Positions 21,301-34,153 are shown, counted from the stretch's first letter. The stretch: DNA of 64,000 nt from Theropithecus gelada (GCF_003255815.1 NC_037674.1:1572365-1636364); one strand, 5' to 3'. A program made the numbers and translations. The notes: generated from the sequence alone by a model not told the origin.

Positions 21301-22690
21301 CCTCACCACACACATGCGTGCACACACAACCACGGCCCATCTCACACACATACACTGCAGCACACCACACAGACATATACACATGCACACACATATCACA
21401 TATACACAGCATATCATATCACACCCACACACACTTACATACACATGCACACACAACCACGGCACATCACACACACTGCAGCACACCACACACACACATA
21501 TACACATGCACAGACATATCACCTATACACAGCATATCATACACATACACAGCATATCACACATACACTTATATACACAGCATATCACACCCACACACAC
21601 TTATATACACATGCACACACAACCACGGCACATCACACACATACACTGCAGCACACCACACACACACACGCACACACATATCACATATACACAGCATATA
21701 ACACACATGCACACACATCACATACACAGCATATCACACACACACATATACACAGCATATCACACCCACACACACTTATATACACATGCACACACATATC
21801 ACATACACAGCATATCATACACACATATACACAGCATATCACACCCACACACACTTATATACAGATGCACAAACCATGGCACATCACACACATACACTGC
21901 AGCACACCACACACACACATACACATGCACACACATATCACATATACACAGCATATCACACACTTATATACACAGCATAACACACACACACATTTATATA
22001 TACATGCACACACACAACCACGGCACACCACACACACATATACACATGCACACACATCACATATACACAGCATATCACACACACACTTACACAGCATAAC
22101 ACACACACTTATATACACATGCACACACACAACCATGGCACCTCACGCACATGCACACACACACTCCACAGCACACCACAGCACATCACACATACACACC
22201 ATAGCACACCACACACATGCACACACACCCCACAGCACACCACGCACACCGCACATTACACACATACACATGCACACACACTCCACAGCACCCCACACAC
22301 ATACACATGCACTCCACGGCACACTGCAATCTCTCACGCACTCACATTCACATACACACACATTCCACAACACATTATACACATACACGCATGTATAACC
22401 CACACATACACTGACATACACATGCACACATACCACATAATCACACTCATATACACACATCACACATTCATACACATACGTACCTACATATACACACACC
22501 ACACACTACAGCACACCACATCACAGGCACAAGTACATGTACCCACCACACACATACATGTACACACCCACACACATACACACTCTCCACAGCACACCAC
22601 ATATGCACACACAGACGCATGCACAGCACAATCTCACGCACTCACACACATGCATACACACGTTCACCCTGACAGGCACACACCTCAGGC
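21301..22690. repeat. CA-rich complex repeat with higher-order units
   Basis: About 1.4 kb built almost only of ca, ta and short words. A phrase of the type 'atgcacacacaaccacggc' recurs near 21319, 21446, 21611, 21864 (variant), 22003 and 22120. 'gcagcacaccacacac' recurs near 21358, 21479, 21650 and 21900. 'atacacagcatatcac' recurs many times. Spacing between the larger anchors is irregular, about 120-250 bp. On plus there are almost no G bases outside the anchors. The long His/Thr/Tyr frames across it are a consequence of CA repeats lacking stops. Confidence 0.95.
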
Positions 22691-24600
22691 CCTCATTTCC
22701 TTTTCCTGCTTTACTTTTCCACAAAGACTTTAGCACCATGTGGCATGTTTACATGTCCTTTTTCAAAGTCATCTTGGCCCACACGTTCAAGTGTCAACTC
22801 TGTGAGTGCACAGATACTGTTCTGTGAACGGCTCTGCGGCCAGCACCCCAAGGTGGTCTGACACAAGTAGCCTGTCAATAAATGCTCAGCGAGTCACTCG
22901 TCCTGCAGAGCTCAGAAGAACACGAACTCTGGACCCGGAGTGAAGCGTGCAGGCCAGGATTCCACTCAGGCCCTTGCCCCGGCCCCATGGCGCCTCCCAT
23001 CCCCAGAGGTCAAGGCTCCATGCCCTGGCGTGGTACAGACATGCCCGCTGCACCTCACTGAGCAGCAGCCTCGCCCGATGTCAAGTGTAGTTTCAATCAG
23101 CTCAAACTCCCTCACTGCTGAAAACACAGACTGGAAGGGGCCTCCCAGGTCACGTCACCCATCTCTCCGTCACTCGAGCCAAGCACAGGGGCTGGCCCCG
23201 TGCAATGTGTTACTGTGACAGCTCATGAAGCAATAACCCAAAGATGTGATTTGGGCACTGCGTGTTTTCTTTGGCCTGCAGACACTTTCTGGAAACGGAG
23301 GTCCGGCCTCCCCGGAGAGGTTCCTTTCCCTGTCCCTGCCCTTGTCCTGCACCCAGCTATGGACAGAACCACAGACACAGTGGCCCACAGGCACGACCTG
23401 AAGGCAAGTGCTTCACCCAGCAGGCCTTGGAGAAGCCAGGACAGCATCTCAGAGACAGCCTCCAGAGCTCAAAACTCTCCCCACCAGAAACTGCTACAAA
23501 CAAGACATTTCCAATCTGACAGAAATAAATCAAATCCAGACAAACCCGAATGTTTTTTGCATGCTTTACCTAAGAAACAGCAATTCAAATAAACCATTGA
23601 AAAAATGAGTGTGGAACTAACCTAAATGTATATGTTATAAAGCTTTTCATACAATAACTTCATTTTTGTTCGATTTCCTTTCCATGTTGACATTAATTAC
23701 AGTTTGGACAACTTTCCATCGTATAGGACTTTCCAATTTGTAAAGTGCTGTCATACCTAGTGTTCTTTGGATTTTCAATACATGCTGGCAGGCAAGGCAG
23801 GGTAGTAACGACAGCCCTCATTTTCAGAGATAAAGCTGGGGTTCCCAGTCTAAGCTCAGTGGCGTGCCCGAGTGACACAGACAGGGACCTGGAACTGCAC
23901 CTCTCCCGTGACCAACGCTGCCTTTGTAAACGCGCAGAACTCTGACCGGCAGAGTCCCCAGCAGGAACGGGCTCCTCACACATGAAGGGAGGATCTTGCG
24001 TCCACCGGTGACCCTCCACCTCCTGCTCCTAGGGAATACTTTATGAACTGTTGCCTGGCATGTCGGATCCACAAATATTCATTTATCTGACTCCTTACTC
24101 CCTCTACTCCATGTCCTTTACAAAAAAAAAAAAAAAAAAGTCAAAACTCCAAAAGGTTCAATTTTGTTAAACTGTATGTAGTATTTAATCTTAAAAACCA
24201 AGGAAAGTTTAGAAGCTGATAAAACAGGAAGTTCTTACGTTGAGCTCTGCCATGTATAACGCAAATTTGGAGTTGGTTTTAAGTTCTTCAATGCAATGTT
24301 TAAAATGTTAGTTACCATAAAGTACATGGGTCACTATTCTGAATCTAAAAGCAGGACATATCCAAACAGCATAGACGATCATTGTAGATTTGCAGATCAT
24401 CGGAAGGATTTCAATATACCAAAATAATATGCTAGGGAGAAAAAAGCTGAACAATTTTTATAGTATTTTAAAATTAGCATTTTAATATTTTTAAATTAAC
24501 TGAACCTTGCGGCTACCTCCCTCCAATGCAGGCCTGTGTTGTTTCATTCAATTTCTCCCTGTCATAGGTCATAAACAAAAAAAAGTTTGTGACTGATCAC
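22691..24600. other. Unassigned sequence
   Basis: No gene recognised. 'cctgtcaataaatgctcagc' (22873) resembles an L2 3' end. An A run of 19 lies at 24121-24139. Short overlapping frames occur in all phases. Confidence 0.35.
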
Positions 24601-24649
24601 CAGATTATCAATTTTTAAGTTAAAACAAGGGATGTTAGGCAGTGATTGT

Positions 24650-25020
24650 CAGAGGGAAAGCAGCAACCTTCTACACTGTTGATGGGAGTAATTTGAGACA
24701 ACGGTTTTCAAAATTTTAAAATGAAATTTTGCAGTAACTATACAAATATAAGTGCATAGACCTTGAAAACAGCAATTGAATTTCTAGGTACACATACCAG
24801 ACAAATATTCCTAAAAGTATTTAAGGCTGCCTGTGCAAATTTATTTCCAACTGATTTGCTTGGAGAAAAGCTGAAGACACCATCAGTAGCACACTGGTTA
24901 CGAAATAGCTGGTGTACCAGTGCTATAGGTTATTTTGCATCAATCAAACTGAAGCTGATCTATTATGTCTGTGAAAGGTGATCTATTATGATGCAAAAAA
25001 ATACAGATAACAAAATTACA
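24650..25020 (+). mobile_element. Old L1M/HAL1-type 3' region
   Basis: 'acactgttgatgggagtaa', 'aattgaatttctaggtacac' and 'aataccaaacaaatattcc'-like order, then a residual frame (24763-24981) with the ORF2 C-terminal pattern, match the end of ancient L1. Strongly diverged. Confidence 0.5.
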
Positions 25021-25208
25021 GCCTGGAGATGTGACATCCCATGAGGTCAGACCCCCTCCTCCCCAGCACTTCCTCCCGGGTTCTCACACAGGTGTCAGAA
25101 TGACCGTTCACAGCAGCCTTGAAACGAAACCCTTATTTGCCCTCTTACGCGGTGCATGCTGCTCTCATTCAAACACGCACCTGCTGAGTATCAAATAAAC
25201 CTGAAGTA

Positions 25209-25508
25209 CTTTTTTTTTTTTTTGAGACGGAGTCTCTCTCTGTCACCCAGGCTGGAGTGCAATGACGCAATCTCGGCTCACTGCAAGCTCCGCCTCCCAG
25301 GTTCATGCCATTCTCCTGCCTCAGCCTCCCAAGTAGCTGGGACAACAGGTGCCTGCCACCACGCACGGCTAATTTTTTTTTTGTATATTTAGTAGAGACG
25401 GGGTTTCACCATGTTAACCAGGATGGTCTCGATCTCCTGACCTCATGATCCGCCCGTCTCAGCCTCCCAAAGTGCTGGGATTACAGGCATGAGCCACTGC
25501 GCCCGGCC
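25209..25508 (-). mobile_element. AluY-like SINE, antisense
   Basis: Complete antisense Alu ending 'gagccactgcgcccggcc'. The diagnostic 'gcaagctccgcctcccagg' with 'ttcatgccattctcctgcc' points to AluY. Target-site duplication: acctgaagtactt before, acctgaagtgctt after (25509-25521), with one mismatch. Confidence 0.96.
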
Positions 25509-25521
25509 ACCTGAAGTGCTT

Positions 25522-26916
25522 CTTGAATAATTCTGCCAAAAGTCACTTCTATGAATTGCTGAGATCAGAGGCCCTTAAACCACTGTAAAAGTCCCAGGGC
25601 CTGTGGGAGTGGCTCCTAGGGCTGGCGCTCACACAGACAATGAAGAAGACGCAGTGTCAGAAGGACAGCTACATTTCGTGTTGATCCCATCTGTTTGCGG
25701 CAGCCCAGGAAGCAGCTCTTCAGACAGAGTGGCACCCTCCTGGAGACGCTGGCCTCATGGCTTCCACAGCGATGGAGGTCAGTGGTCAGTTGCTGAATCC
25801 AGGTAAAACTAGCGTGGAGTCTGCTCCATGTGGCTGAGGATCGTTTTCCTACACGGTACCCAACTTGCTAATTCTTTGGTCCCCATGACTAAAACAGACA
25901 TACTTAGTTAACTACTGACTATAATGGTTAAAGACTGATCCGTCTTTCCAGAAGGTTCTCTGACTCTTGTGCCATGCAGCCCCAGGCTAGCCTGAAGTGC
26001 CCAGGTTCACATTCACTGTTGTACCACCAGGACCAGTCTTCTCAGTGTTTGCTTATTTGTCTCACTACAAAAGCACCTTGGGCTAAAGACTGAGTCAATC
26101 TCCATCATATCTCAACATTCTGGCTGAGGGTCAGGGCAGAATAACCTCCATTTCCCATTCGGAGGCACCTTGCCAGGTGGAGACACAGACACTAAGAATT
26201 TTGTCTTTTCTAAAACAATAAGAAATGTGCCTGGAAAACTCAGAAGGAAAAATTAAAAAGAGGTTGTAACCAAAAGTCTAAGAGAGACACAGAACGGCAG
26301 GATTTCAGAGGCGCCTGGGATAATCCCGAAAGGCTCAAGGACAAGATGGGTATTTGATTCTGGAATGAAAGACTCAACATTCCATCAGTTTATTTGAGCA
26401 GTTCAGCTGGAGGATGGAGGCTGAGGCAAGACGGGGCCTGGATGAGATGAAACGTGAGCCCACTGGGACTCAGGGTTCTCAGGTGGGGTGAGGCCTGAGG
26501 CTGAGTCTCTCCACTGTGCCCCCAGCCCAGACACCAAACCAGGCTTCCCTGCACACACTTTTGCTGTGGATGATGTGGTGACAAGTCAGAGGTGGACTGT
26601 GGTCATGTAGACAGGGAGAGGGTGGCAGCTTACCTTCACAGCATGTCAACGAGGAGGCTTATTGAATAAATAGAAAGAAAGAGAAGTGTGGGAAACAATC
26701 ACTTATTTAAATACTGCTCATGGATATTTAAAACACCCGCGCCCCGCGTATATGGTGAACACACACTGCAGATGGTACCTGGGGCTTTGTGTACTTTCTG
26801 GAAGGAATGATCCATATGTAGATTTTGACATCCTTCATGAGACCTTGGTGTTTTGGCCTTTGCATATAACTGCATGCACTTAGAAATCATGAGAATTCAT
26901 TGAAAATAGAAAAGTT
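25522..26916. other. Unassigned sequence
   Basis: No gene or family recognised. Frames are all below 70 codons. Confidence 0.35.
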
Positions 26917-27200
26917 GGCTGGGCACGGTGGCTCACGCCTGTAATCCCAGCCCTTTGGGAGGCCGAGGAAGGCAGATCATGAGGTCAAGAGATCGAGACC
27001 ATCCTGGCTAACATGGTGAAATCCCATCTCTACTAAAAATATAAAAATTAGCCAGGCTTGGTGGTGTGGGCCTGTAATCCCAGCTACTCGGGAGGCGGAG
27101 GCAGGAGAATCGCTTGAACCCGGGTGGTGGAGGTTGCAGTGAGCAGAGATCACACCACTACACTCCAGCCTTGGTGACAGAACTCAAAAACAAAAAAAAT
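26917..27200 (+). mobile_element. Alu SINE (AluS/Sc-like), sense
   Basis: It runs from 'ggctgggcacggtggctca' to 'ccagccttggtgacagaac' and an A-rich tail. The usual 'agcgagactccgtctc' before the tail is shortened. It is about 1.4 kb from the antisense AluY at 25209, so transcripts across both could fold into an inverted-Alu duplex. Confidence 0.95.
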
Positions 27201-29289
27201 GTCAATAGCTCTTACTTTTCAGGAATCCAAATTTTGCCATTTGTCAGCTCAGATGACTAAAATTTTGATGCCGCTTCCTTTCTGATGAAAGTCAGGAAAA
27301 AATGGTCTTAGCCTTTGTTAATACAGCATTTGTTAATGCTTGTCCACAGGTATCATTTGAGTCATAAAAACTGCCTCTATTTTTCCCTGCCTCATTTGTG
27401 TTATGCTAAGAAGCCTAGAGCTTATAAGTTATCATTAAAAACTTGAAAATATATTTTATATAGTTTAGGCTGGTTTGATCTTTATATGATAAAATATAAT
27501 GATGAAACAAACTGCACTACACAGACACACAGACAGGCTTTATAAAGCACAAAATAAATGGTTAACGGGGAAAACCTGTAGTCCTGAGAGTTCTGTAGTA
27601 GAAGCCAAGATGCAGGGAGTTCAGGGAAGCTCGCCTCTTGTGGCAGAGCAGGCACGAGTGACAGAGAGCAGGTTCCTCAGGGAACAGAGCTCTCACAGGC
27701 ATCCACGTTCCTGCTGCTGTCCTGGCTGGTCTTCACTCACCAAGCCAGGGTCTACTGCGGCTCTCACTGCAGGGGACTTGAAAGGCATCTGTGGTTCCTG
27801 GCAGTCATTTCGTATCCTACTGTTGTAAACTAAATGAATTTGCTTTCTCTATCCTTTCCACATCAATCACGTTCTGCAACTGCGGAACGACTCTGTGGTT
27901 TTACTCTACAACATCCTTCTTCAGTTGTGGGGGTGGGACGCACACCCAGTCCTTGCCCAAGTGCCTTCTAATCAGGTTCCATTTAACGCAGGGCACCGCG
28001 TGTCATGATTCCTCTCGTAACCTTTCTGATCTGAAACCTTGCCTGCGGAAGTTTTCTTGTCTTATGTTTAAAATTCAGCTATGAATGCTGATGAATGTCA
28101 TACAAGCGCATGTGTCCCCCGGATAAATGCAAGGCAATGCGTTCGTAGCATTCTGGATTCTTTCTTCTACAATTACACCTGCAGCTTCATTTCCTTTCAT
28201 GATAAAGCAGGAGAGAGGCTTCATGTGATTGATTGGGTGGTTCTTCAGGTCAGAGGCCAAATGCACTGTGACCTGGTTTTCCACAGTGTTTTGGGGCCTG
28301 ACACTTGTTGCCCCTGTGACTCAGCAGACAGGACTGCCTCCGTCATCCCAGGGAGGACACAGCCGCAGGCTCAGGGCCGTGTCTGAACACACCTCCCCGA
28401 GAAGCGGGCAAGGGAATCTCGACCACAGAGCTTCTCGTGATGACAGCGAACCATTTTATTTGTAATGTGATGTGACTGTGTGCATTGCTTCACCACTAAA
28501 CATGCACCAGGATGTGTTGAGATAAACACTCTAACTGAAGCACTCTCTGGGACCCCAAGAGAACTCTCTTGAGGATTAAAATTCAATTCAGTGAAACGTA
28601 ACCAGTTAATAGTCACTGGAGGGATCTACCACACCTGGAAATATAGTTCCAAGAGCCTTCTTTACTATTGAAAATCGATGTCATACCCATATGGGAAAGG
28701 CATGAGCATCTGCAGTATGTCTCCTGGGAAGCAGGGTCGACACAGCAGCAGGGTTCAGCCATGGGCTCTCAGCCACCGGCTCTGGGAAGCCCGTGTTGTT
28801 GGTGTCGCACTGGCACATGAGGGGTCTCAGTCCTGCCTGCCACTCAGCATTTACTCCAGCTCCCTTCCCTCCCGGCCCGTGGAGTAGGTCAGTGATCCGT
28901 ACTACATGCTCTGACACCGGTTTGGGGCCAGTCTCCTCTGCTGCACCCACACTTTGATAAGACAGAGCTGTGCAGCCAAGAACCCCTCAATCAATAAACA
29001 TATTTTTCAATCAATGAATGTGTCTTTATTCAAGAATCAATGAGTGAATAATAAATTTCAAATGAATGTTTAATAAAAATACAATAGTTAAGGAAACTAC
29101 TAATTCTACCAGAAGATGTATTATAATTCATCAGTTTCCCAACCCAAAGCAGTCTGATCTAGTAGGAGAAGCCCTCAACAAAACATGAGAATAAGAAGAC
29201 CCTGGTTCTATCAGTGTGCATCTAGCATCCTTGTAGCCTCCGGGCCCCACCTTTCTAATTTGCAAGCTATCTGTTTGTGGGGGACAGCA
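27201..29289. other. Unassigned sequence
   Basis: No gene recognised. 28990-29080 has repeated 'aatcaat' and 'aatgaat' words, possibly an old L2 tail. Confidence 0.35.
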
Positions 29290-29470
29290 TCTATACCTGT
29301 TAGCTTTTACTGTAACCAACACTCACTGGCTTAAAGCAACAACCATTTATTACTGCTCAGGAGTCTCCAGGTCAACTCGTGGTCCTGCTGATGTGCGCCA
29401 GGCTTAGCCAACATGGGCTCTACTCACTCAGCTGTGTGGCCTCAGCCACCCGTTAGGGACCATTTCACCT
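29290..29470 (-). mobile_element. Possible MaLR-like LTR fragment, antisense
   Basis: 'ctggcttaaagcaacaacca' followed by 'tttattactgctcaggagt' keeps the antisense LTR words 'ggcttaaaacaacaaccatttatt'. Decayed; family uncertain. Confidence 0.45.
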
Positions 29471-29869
29471 AAGGGGACCTGAGTGGGGTGGCCTGCCTCT
29501 TCTGCACGAGGTCTCTATCCCCCTCCCCACCGCCACCCCCACCAGCAGGCTAGCTTGCCTCTTTTCCGTGGTGGTTAGGGTTCCAAGCAAGTCACTGGGA
29601 ACCACAAGGCCTTTTGCCTCCCAGGCTTGGTGAGGGCTAACTAGTACCAGCTTCTCTTGTTGGAAGCAAGTCCCAAGGCCAGAAAGAGACTTGCCTCTGG
29701 ATGGGAGAAACTGGAAAATCACACTGTAAAAGAATGTGGACACACAGAGGGCCGTAACTGTGACCACTGTGTATAAGCAAAATCTCTTATAGTGTCTTAT
29801 CACTCTTTCTCCAGTGTGTGTTCCTGGACTGTTTCTTTTTTAAAACTTTTTTATTTCATTTCATTTTAT

Positions 29870-29990
29870 TTTTAGAGACAGGGTCTCGCTATGTTGCCCA
29901 GGCTGGTCTCAAACTCCTAGTCTCAAGTGATCCTTCCACCTTGGTCTCCTGAACAGCTGGGAATACATGTGCAAGCCATCATGCCCAGCT
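29870..29990 (-). mobile_element. Free left Alu monomer (FLAM-type), antisense
   Basis: A single arm only: 'tagagacagggtctcgctat', 'gttgcccaggctggtctca' and 'catcatgcccagct'. The T-rich stretch 29831-29870 is its tail. The absence of a right arm marks an Alu-precursor monomer or a truncated AluJ. Confidence 0.75.
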
Positions 29991-30029
29991 TAATCAGAAA
30001 GACTATAAATCATGTTTTGTTTTCTGGTT

Positions 30030-30319
30030 TTTGGGTTTTTTAGAAATGAACTCTTGTTCTGTCACCCAGGCTGGAGGGGTTCCCTGCACACTTGAACTCC
30101 TGGGCTTAAGTGATCCTGCCACCTCAGTCTCCCAAGTAGTTGGGATTATAGGCACACACCACCATATTCAGCTAATTTATTTTAATTTGTGTATTTACTT
30201 ATTAGAGACAGGTTCTTGCTATGTTGTTCAGGCTGGCCTTGAACTCTTGGGCTCAAGTGGTCCTCCTGCCTCAGCTTCCCCAGTAGCTGGGACTATAGGT
30301 ACGTGCCACCATGCCTGAC
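30030..30319 (-). mobile_element. AluJ-like SINE, antisense
   Basis: Two arms in order: 'ctgtcacccaggctggagg', then 'attagagacaggttcttgc', ending 'gtgccaccatgcctgac'. The left part is shortened. Divergence suits the AluJ age class. Confidence 0.9.
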
Positions 30320-30329
30320 TTTCTAGACT

Positions 30330-31334
30330 ATTTCTGTAGCAAGATGGCCCCTTGCTACAGAAGTGGTTCAGGGAGCCTTGAGGCAACCTTATAGGGGACG
30401 TATCTACTCTAGGAAGACGACTTTCTTCCAAATGAACTTGGCTTCTTGGGGATACTGGCAGACCAGCAGGCATTTCACCTGATCCCTAGAGATGATGCTT
30501 AGCCTGAAGCCAGCCCTCAAAAGCTCCCCCTCTGCATACTGAGTGAGCTGGGAGTGATGTTGGGAGGGTACCTTTCTTCCAGGAAGACAATCAAAAGAAA
30601 AGCAAACCTGAGACAGTGAGGGTTGATTTTTATTTAATTCTCCGCTAACTCATCCTTAGCCATCAGAAGTCTTAATGACGCTATGTCCGGGGTTCGCATG
30701 ATCCAGTTTTAAGAGCTGTTTGTTGGAGACTGTATGTTCAATTTACTTTGCTTTATAGTAAAGTGATGGCAATGTTATCATTTTTCTAAATTCTGCCCAT
30801 GAATAGAAGGCCCCGAGGCTGGGTCTCACTGCTGAGAAACATCAAGCTTCCTGCCAGACTCCCTCAAGGGTTCTTGAAACGGTTCCACTTCCATTTGTCC
30901 CTTTATCCAAGCCGCTTGATAGACTGTTAGCCCTCGCCAAGACTTACATCAATCCTGCCGTGAAATCTCACCCGCTCCCAACACACACACTCCACACGGC
31001 ATCTTCTAAATTCACTCTACTCGTGGCTTCTGTATCAAAATCACAATGATCTTCTGTTTCTGCAAACACGTGTGCTTCCCTGCCCTGTTGTCCTTTAAAT
31101 CCTATTATACTTAATTTTTAAAAGTATTCTGACCTCCAAAAGTTCCTCAATATGGTATAAAAACAAAATTATTTGCCTTTCTCTGGCACTATCTTGTTGC
31201 TTCTCTACTCTTTACATATGCAGGCTCCTTTAGCAACTCCTGGCTCTTTGATTAGGGATATTCATGAAGCCTCCCTGAGCACTGTACATGTCTTCCGAGG
31301 TGCCGCAGCCTTGCTCACACCCGGCCACACCTGC
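30330..31334. other. Unassigned sequence
   Basis: No gene or family recognised; frames below 110 codons in mixed phase. Confidence 0.3.
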
Positions 31335-31690
31335 AGTCCAAAACAAGTCATCAGCTGGGCCATGTTCTTTCTGCAGGGTCTGGGGGAAACAGTTCTGTGC
31401 CTTCTCTCAGCTTCTGGTGTTGCCAGCAATCCTTGCACTTCTTGGCCCACAGATGCATCACTCCAGTCTCTGCCCCCATGGACATGAGTCCTTCTACCCT
31501 GGATGTTTTTCTCTATCTCTTCTCTTCTTATAAGAGGAGTTAAAGTGGATTAAGGCCTCACCTTACTAGTCCTGTGTGACCTCATCTGAAGTAAGTGCAT
31601 CTGCAATGACCCTATTTCCAAATAAGGTCACATTCTGAGGTTCCAGGAGGGATATGCATGGCAGGCGGACAGCCTCCAACCCAACACTGA
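31335..31690 (-). mobile_element. MaLR/MLT1-like LTR, antisense
   Basis: 'ctcagcttctggtgttgcc', 'tctcttcttataagaggag', 'gaccctatttccaaataagg' and 'tcacattctgaggttccag' follow the antisense order of a common MaLR-type LTR. It terminates near 'ccaacccaaca' (31682). Confidence 0.6.
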
Positions 31691-31694
31691 CCAC

Positions 31695-31850
31695 TTTACT
31701 GGCCAGCCAATGTTTATTGAGCCCTTAATATGGTCCTCATGCAAAAGACACTTCAAGCACGGTCTCCTTTCATCCTGAAAACAAAGGAGTCAAGAAGACA
31801 CTCTTATTATCCCCTCTTTACAGACAAGGAGCCCCTGGGTGGTGACCAGT
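31695..31850 (+). mobile_element. L2-type fragment
   Basis: 'atgtttattgagcccttaa' followed by 'ctcttattatcccctcttta' and 'cagacaaggagcccctg' matches the order of L2/MIR words (tttattgagcacctac, attattatccccattttacagatgagg). Confidence 0.65.
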
Positions 31851-32071
31851 GAGAGCTGGTGTTACATCTACAGAGAGGTGCTTCCCTCTCATAGCCTCGG
31901 TACCCTGTGTCCGGCGTATGTTTCCATTTCTCTACTGCACTTTCATCTGACGTCTACAGGCTTCCTGACATGCTGTGGTTAAGGCATGTTTTTCCTTTCC
32001 CAAAAACAAATTTTTCCATAGCATATAGAAGAGCTAAAAACTTGGTTTTTCAAAGTTAGCAGTAAGTGATT

Positions 32072-32377
32072 GGCCGGGAGCAGTGGCTCAAGCCTGTCAT
32101 CCCAGCACTTTGGGAGGCCAAGGCAGGCGGATCAGGAGGTCAGGAGATCGAGACCATCCTGGCTAACACGGTGAAAACCCGTCTCTACTAAATATACAAA
32201 AAAAATAGCTGGGGGTGGTGGCGGCGCCTGTGGTCCCAGCTACTCGGGAGGCTGAGGCAGGAGAATGGCGTGAACCTGGGAGGCGGAGCTTGCAGTGAGC
32301 CGAGATCATGCCACTGCACTCTGGCCTGGGTGACAGAACAAGACTCCGTCTAAAAAAAAAAAAGAAAAAAAAAAAGA
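32072..32377 (+). mobile_element. AluY-like SINE, sense
   Basis: 'ggccgggagcagtggctca' to an A-rich tail. 'aatggcgtgaacctgggag' with 'gcggagcttgcagtgagcc' is AluY-like. The duplicated target agtaagtgat lies at 32061-32070 and 32378-32387. Confidence 0.97.
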
Positions 32378-32404
32378 AGTAAGTGATCAAAACCCCAAAT
32401 AATA

Positions 32405-32735
32405 AAGTAAAACAAGGTGTATTAAGGTCGCCCAAAGAAATGGAACCAAAAGGATGTTGATAAAGAGAGATTCATTGGAAGGAACTGGCTCACACAGTTA
32501 TAAAGCTGGCATCCGACCGACAGTGTCGTTAGGAGGAGGTCAGCCTTTCACTTTTCCATCCGGCCCTTCAACAGATCAAATGAAGTCCACTCACACTGGG
32601 GAAGCCTCGTCTACTGACTCCAATGTTAATCTCATACAAAAACACCCTCACGAACACCTCTGGAATAACATTTGACCAACTATCCGGCACTCCATGGCCC
32701 AGTGAAGCTGACACATAACACTGGCCATCACGCAA
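32405..32735. mobile_element. Probable ERVL/MaLR-type LTR, family not assigned
   Basis: 'aaggaactggctcacacag', 'aatgttaatctcatacaaaa', 'acaccctcacgaacacctc', 'taacatttgaccaactatc' and 'gctgacacataacactggc' occur in the order of a common human LTR-like repeat that I recall but cannot name. No internal viral genes. Confidence 0.5.
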
Positions 32736-33835
32736 GAAAAGCCCGGTCTGTGTGCCCACCATCACGGGGGGTGCCAGGGAAACAGAAACACGGCACGTGT
32801 TCCAGAACCTGAAGCCACCTCCCCGGAACCGCTGGCGGGGAGGCTGCGGCGTGGCTGGGGTGCACAGCACCTCCCCTGATATTCGCTGGGATGTGATGCT
32901 CAGAACCACCCTCCACAGTGGCCCAATCTTAGTGCTAACTTTTCAGCCCTTGTAGGACTCAGCCTTAAATACTGTTTAGGACAAGAGAGAAAAAAGTCCT
33001 TCCATTCATTTCCAGAGTAATCCGCAGCTGAACACGAGGAGAGAGATCGGGGAGCGTTACAAAACCTGGCAAATAACTTGCCATCTCAAAAAATGGTTGC
33101 TTTCATCTTTACCCAATTTTCTCAAAACATTCTGGAAATCGACAGAGTGATGGGGAAGAAGGCTCGCACGGGGTCTGGGGAAGATGTTCCCTTTCCTGCT
33201 GGCTGCCTTTTACCCACAAAGGTCAGCACAGAAAGCAATCAATTAAGCCATAAGGGGCATTTGCAAATTAGTCTCCATTTGTCTTGGCATTTCTAAAGAT
33301 AATGCACCCCAGAATAGAACAGAACAGAAAAAAAAAAAAAAAAGAGAGAGAGAAAGAATAAGAGTCCAGCTGCTCTGGAAAATGCAGCTGGCTGGAAGGA
33401 TCCTAGCAAGCCGGTGTGTGGTTCACAAACCCCGGGTGCGTGAGGACCTGGTAACCCTAATTGTCATCTGAGGAAAGTCTGTATGAAACAGAGACAGGCA
33501 AGCACGGCTGGAACTGCTCTGCTCATGAAACATAACCACAAACGTGCTGCAACACAGTGATCCCCAGAGAGGCCAGGCATGCAGGGTGCTCCCTAAAAAC
33601 TCTCTCCTCCACGAACATCCAGCCACTATCTTGCCAAGACTGCCCATGGCTTGGCCTCACTGTGTGGTCTGTTCTGGAAAACTGCAGAGGAAGACCAACA
33701 GGTCAAGCGTGAAACTTTGGCAGCATTACAGAATCCAAACTCAAAGGCTATTGAGGGATCATCAGAGGGCAGCCTTGGGTTGGGGCAGGTCACCTGAATG
33801 CTCAGAAACCAACGTCTTCACTTTTCCTAAGGAAG
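32736..33835. other. Unassigned sequence
   Basis: No gene recognised. An (A)16 run followed by GA units sits at 33330-33360. Confidence 0.3.
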
Positions 33836-34153
33836 ATAGATTAGCTTCCTGTGGCTGCCATGGCAAAATACCACAAACGTGGTGGGTAAAAGCAACACAA
33901 TGTTTTTCTCTCACAGCTCTGGACACCAGAAGTCCTAAATCAAAGTGCTGGCGGGGCCACACTCCCTCCTGAGCTCTGGGGCAGAATCCTTCCTCATTCT
34001 TCCAGCTTCTGACGGCCACTGCCATCCGCTGACTTGTGGCCACGTCACTCCGTGCCCTGCCTCATCTTCTCTTCTGTCCACCTCCCTCTACCTCCCTCCT
34101 AAGCACACTCATCATTGGATTAGGGCCCACCTGGAAATTCCAGGATGATCTTG
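33836..34153 (-). mobile_element. MaLR-like LTR, antisense, cut by an Alu
   Basis: 'cttcctgtggctgccatgg', 'aataccacaaacgtggtgg', 'ctctcacagctctggacac', 'tcttccagcttctgacggc' and 'ggattagggcccacctgga' are in the antisense order of the same LTR group as 31335-31690. The Alu at 34165 interrupts it next to 'gatgatcttgagacag'. Confidence 0.6.

Noticed and set aside
20851..22398. 515-codon plus frame rich in His, Thr and Tyr
   Set aside because: It opens on GTG, and most of it is the CA repeat, in which both phases (CAC/ACA) lack stop codons. No domain.
21301..22690. CRISPR-like array from regularly repeated words
   Set aside because: Spacing is irregular, spacers are themselves repetitive, and the genome is primate; it is a CA-rich VNTR.
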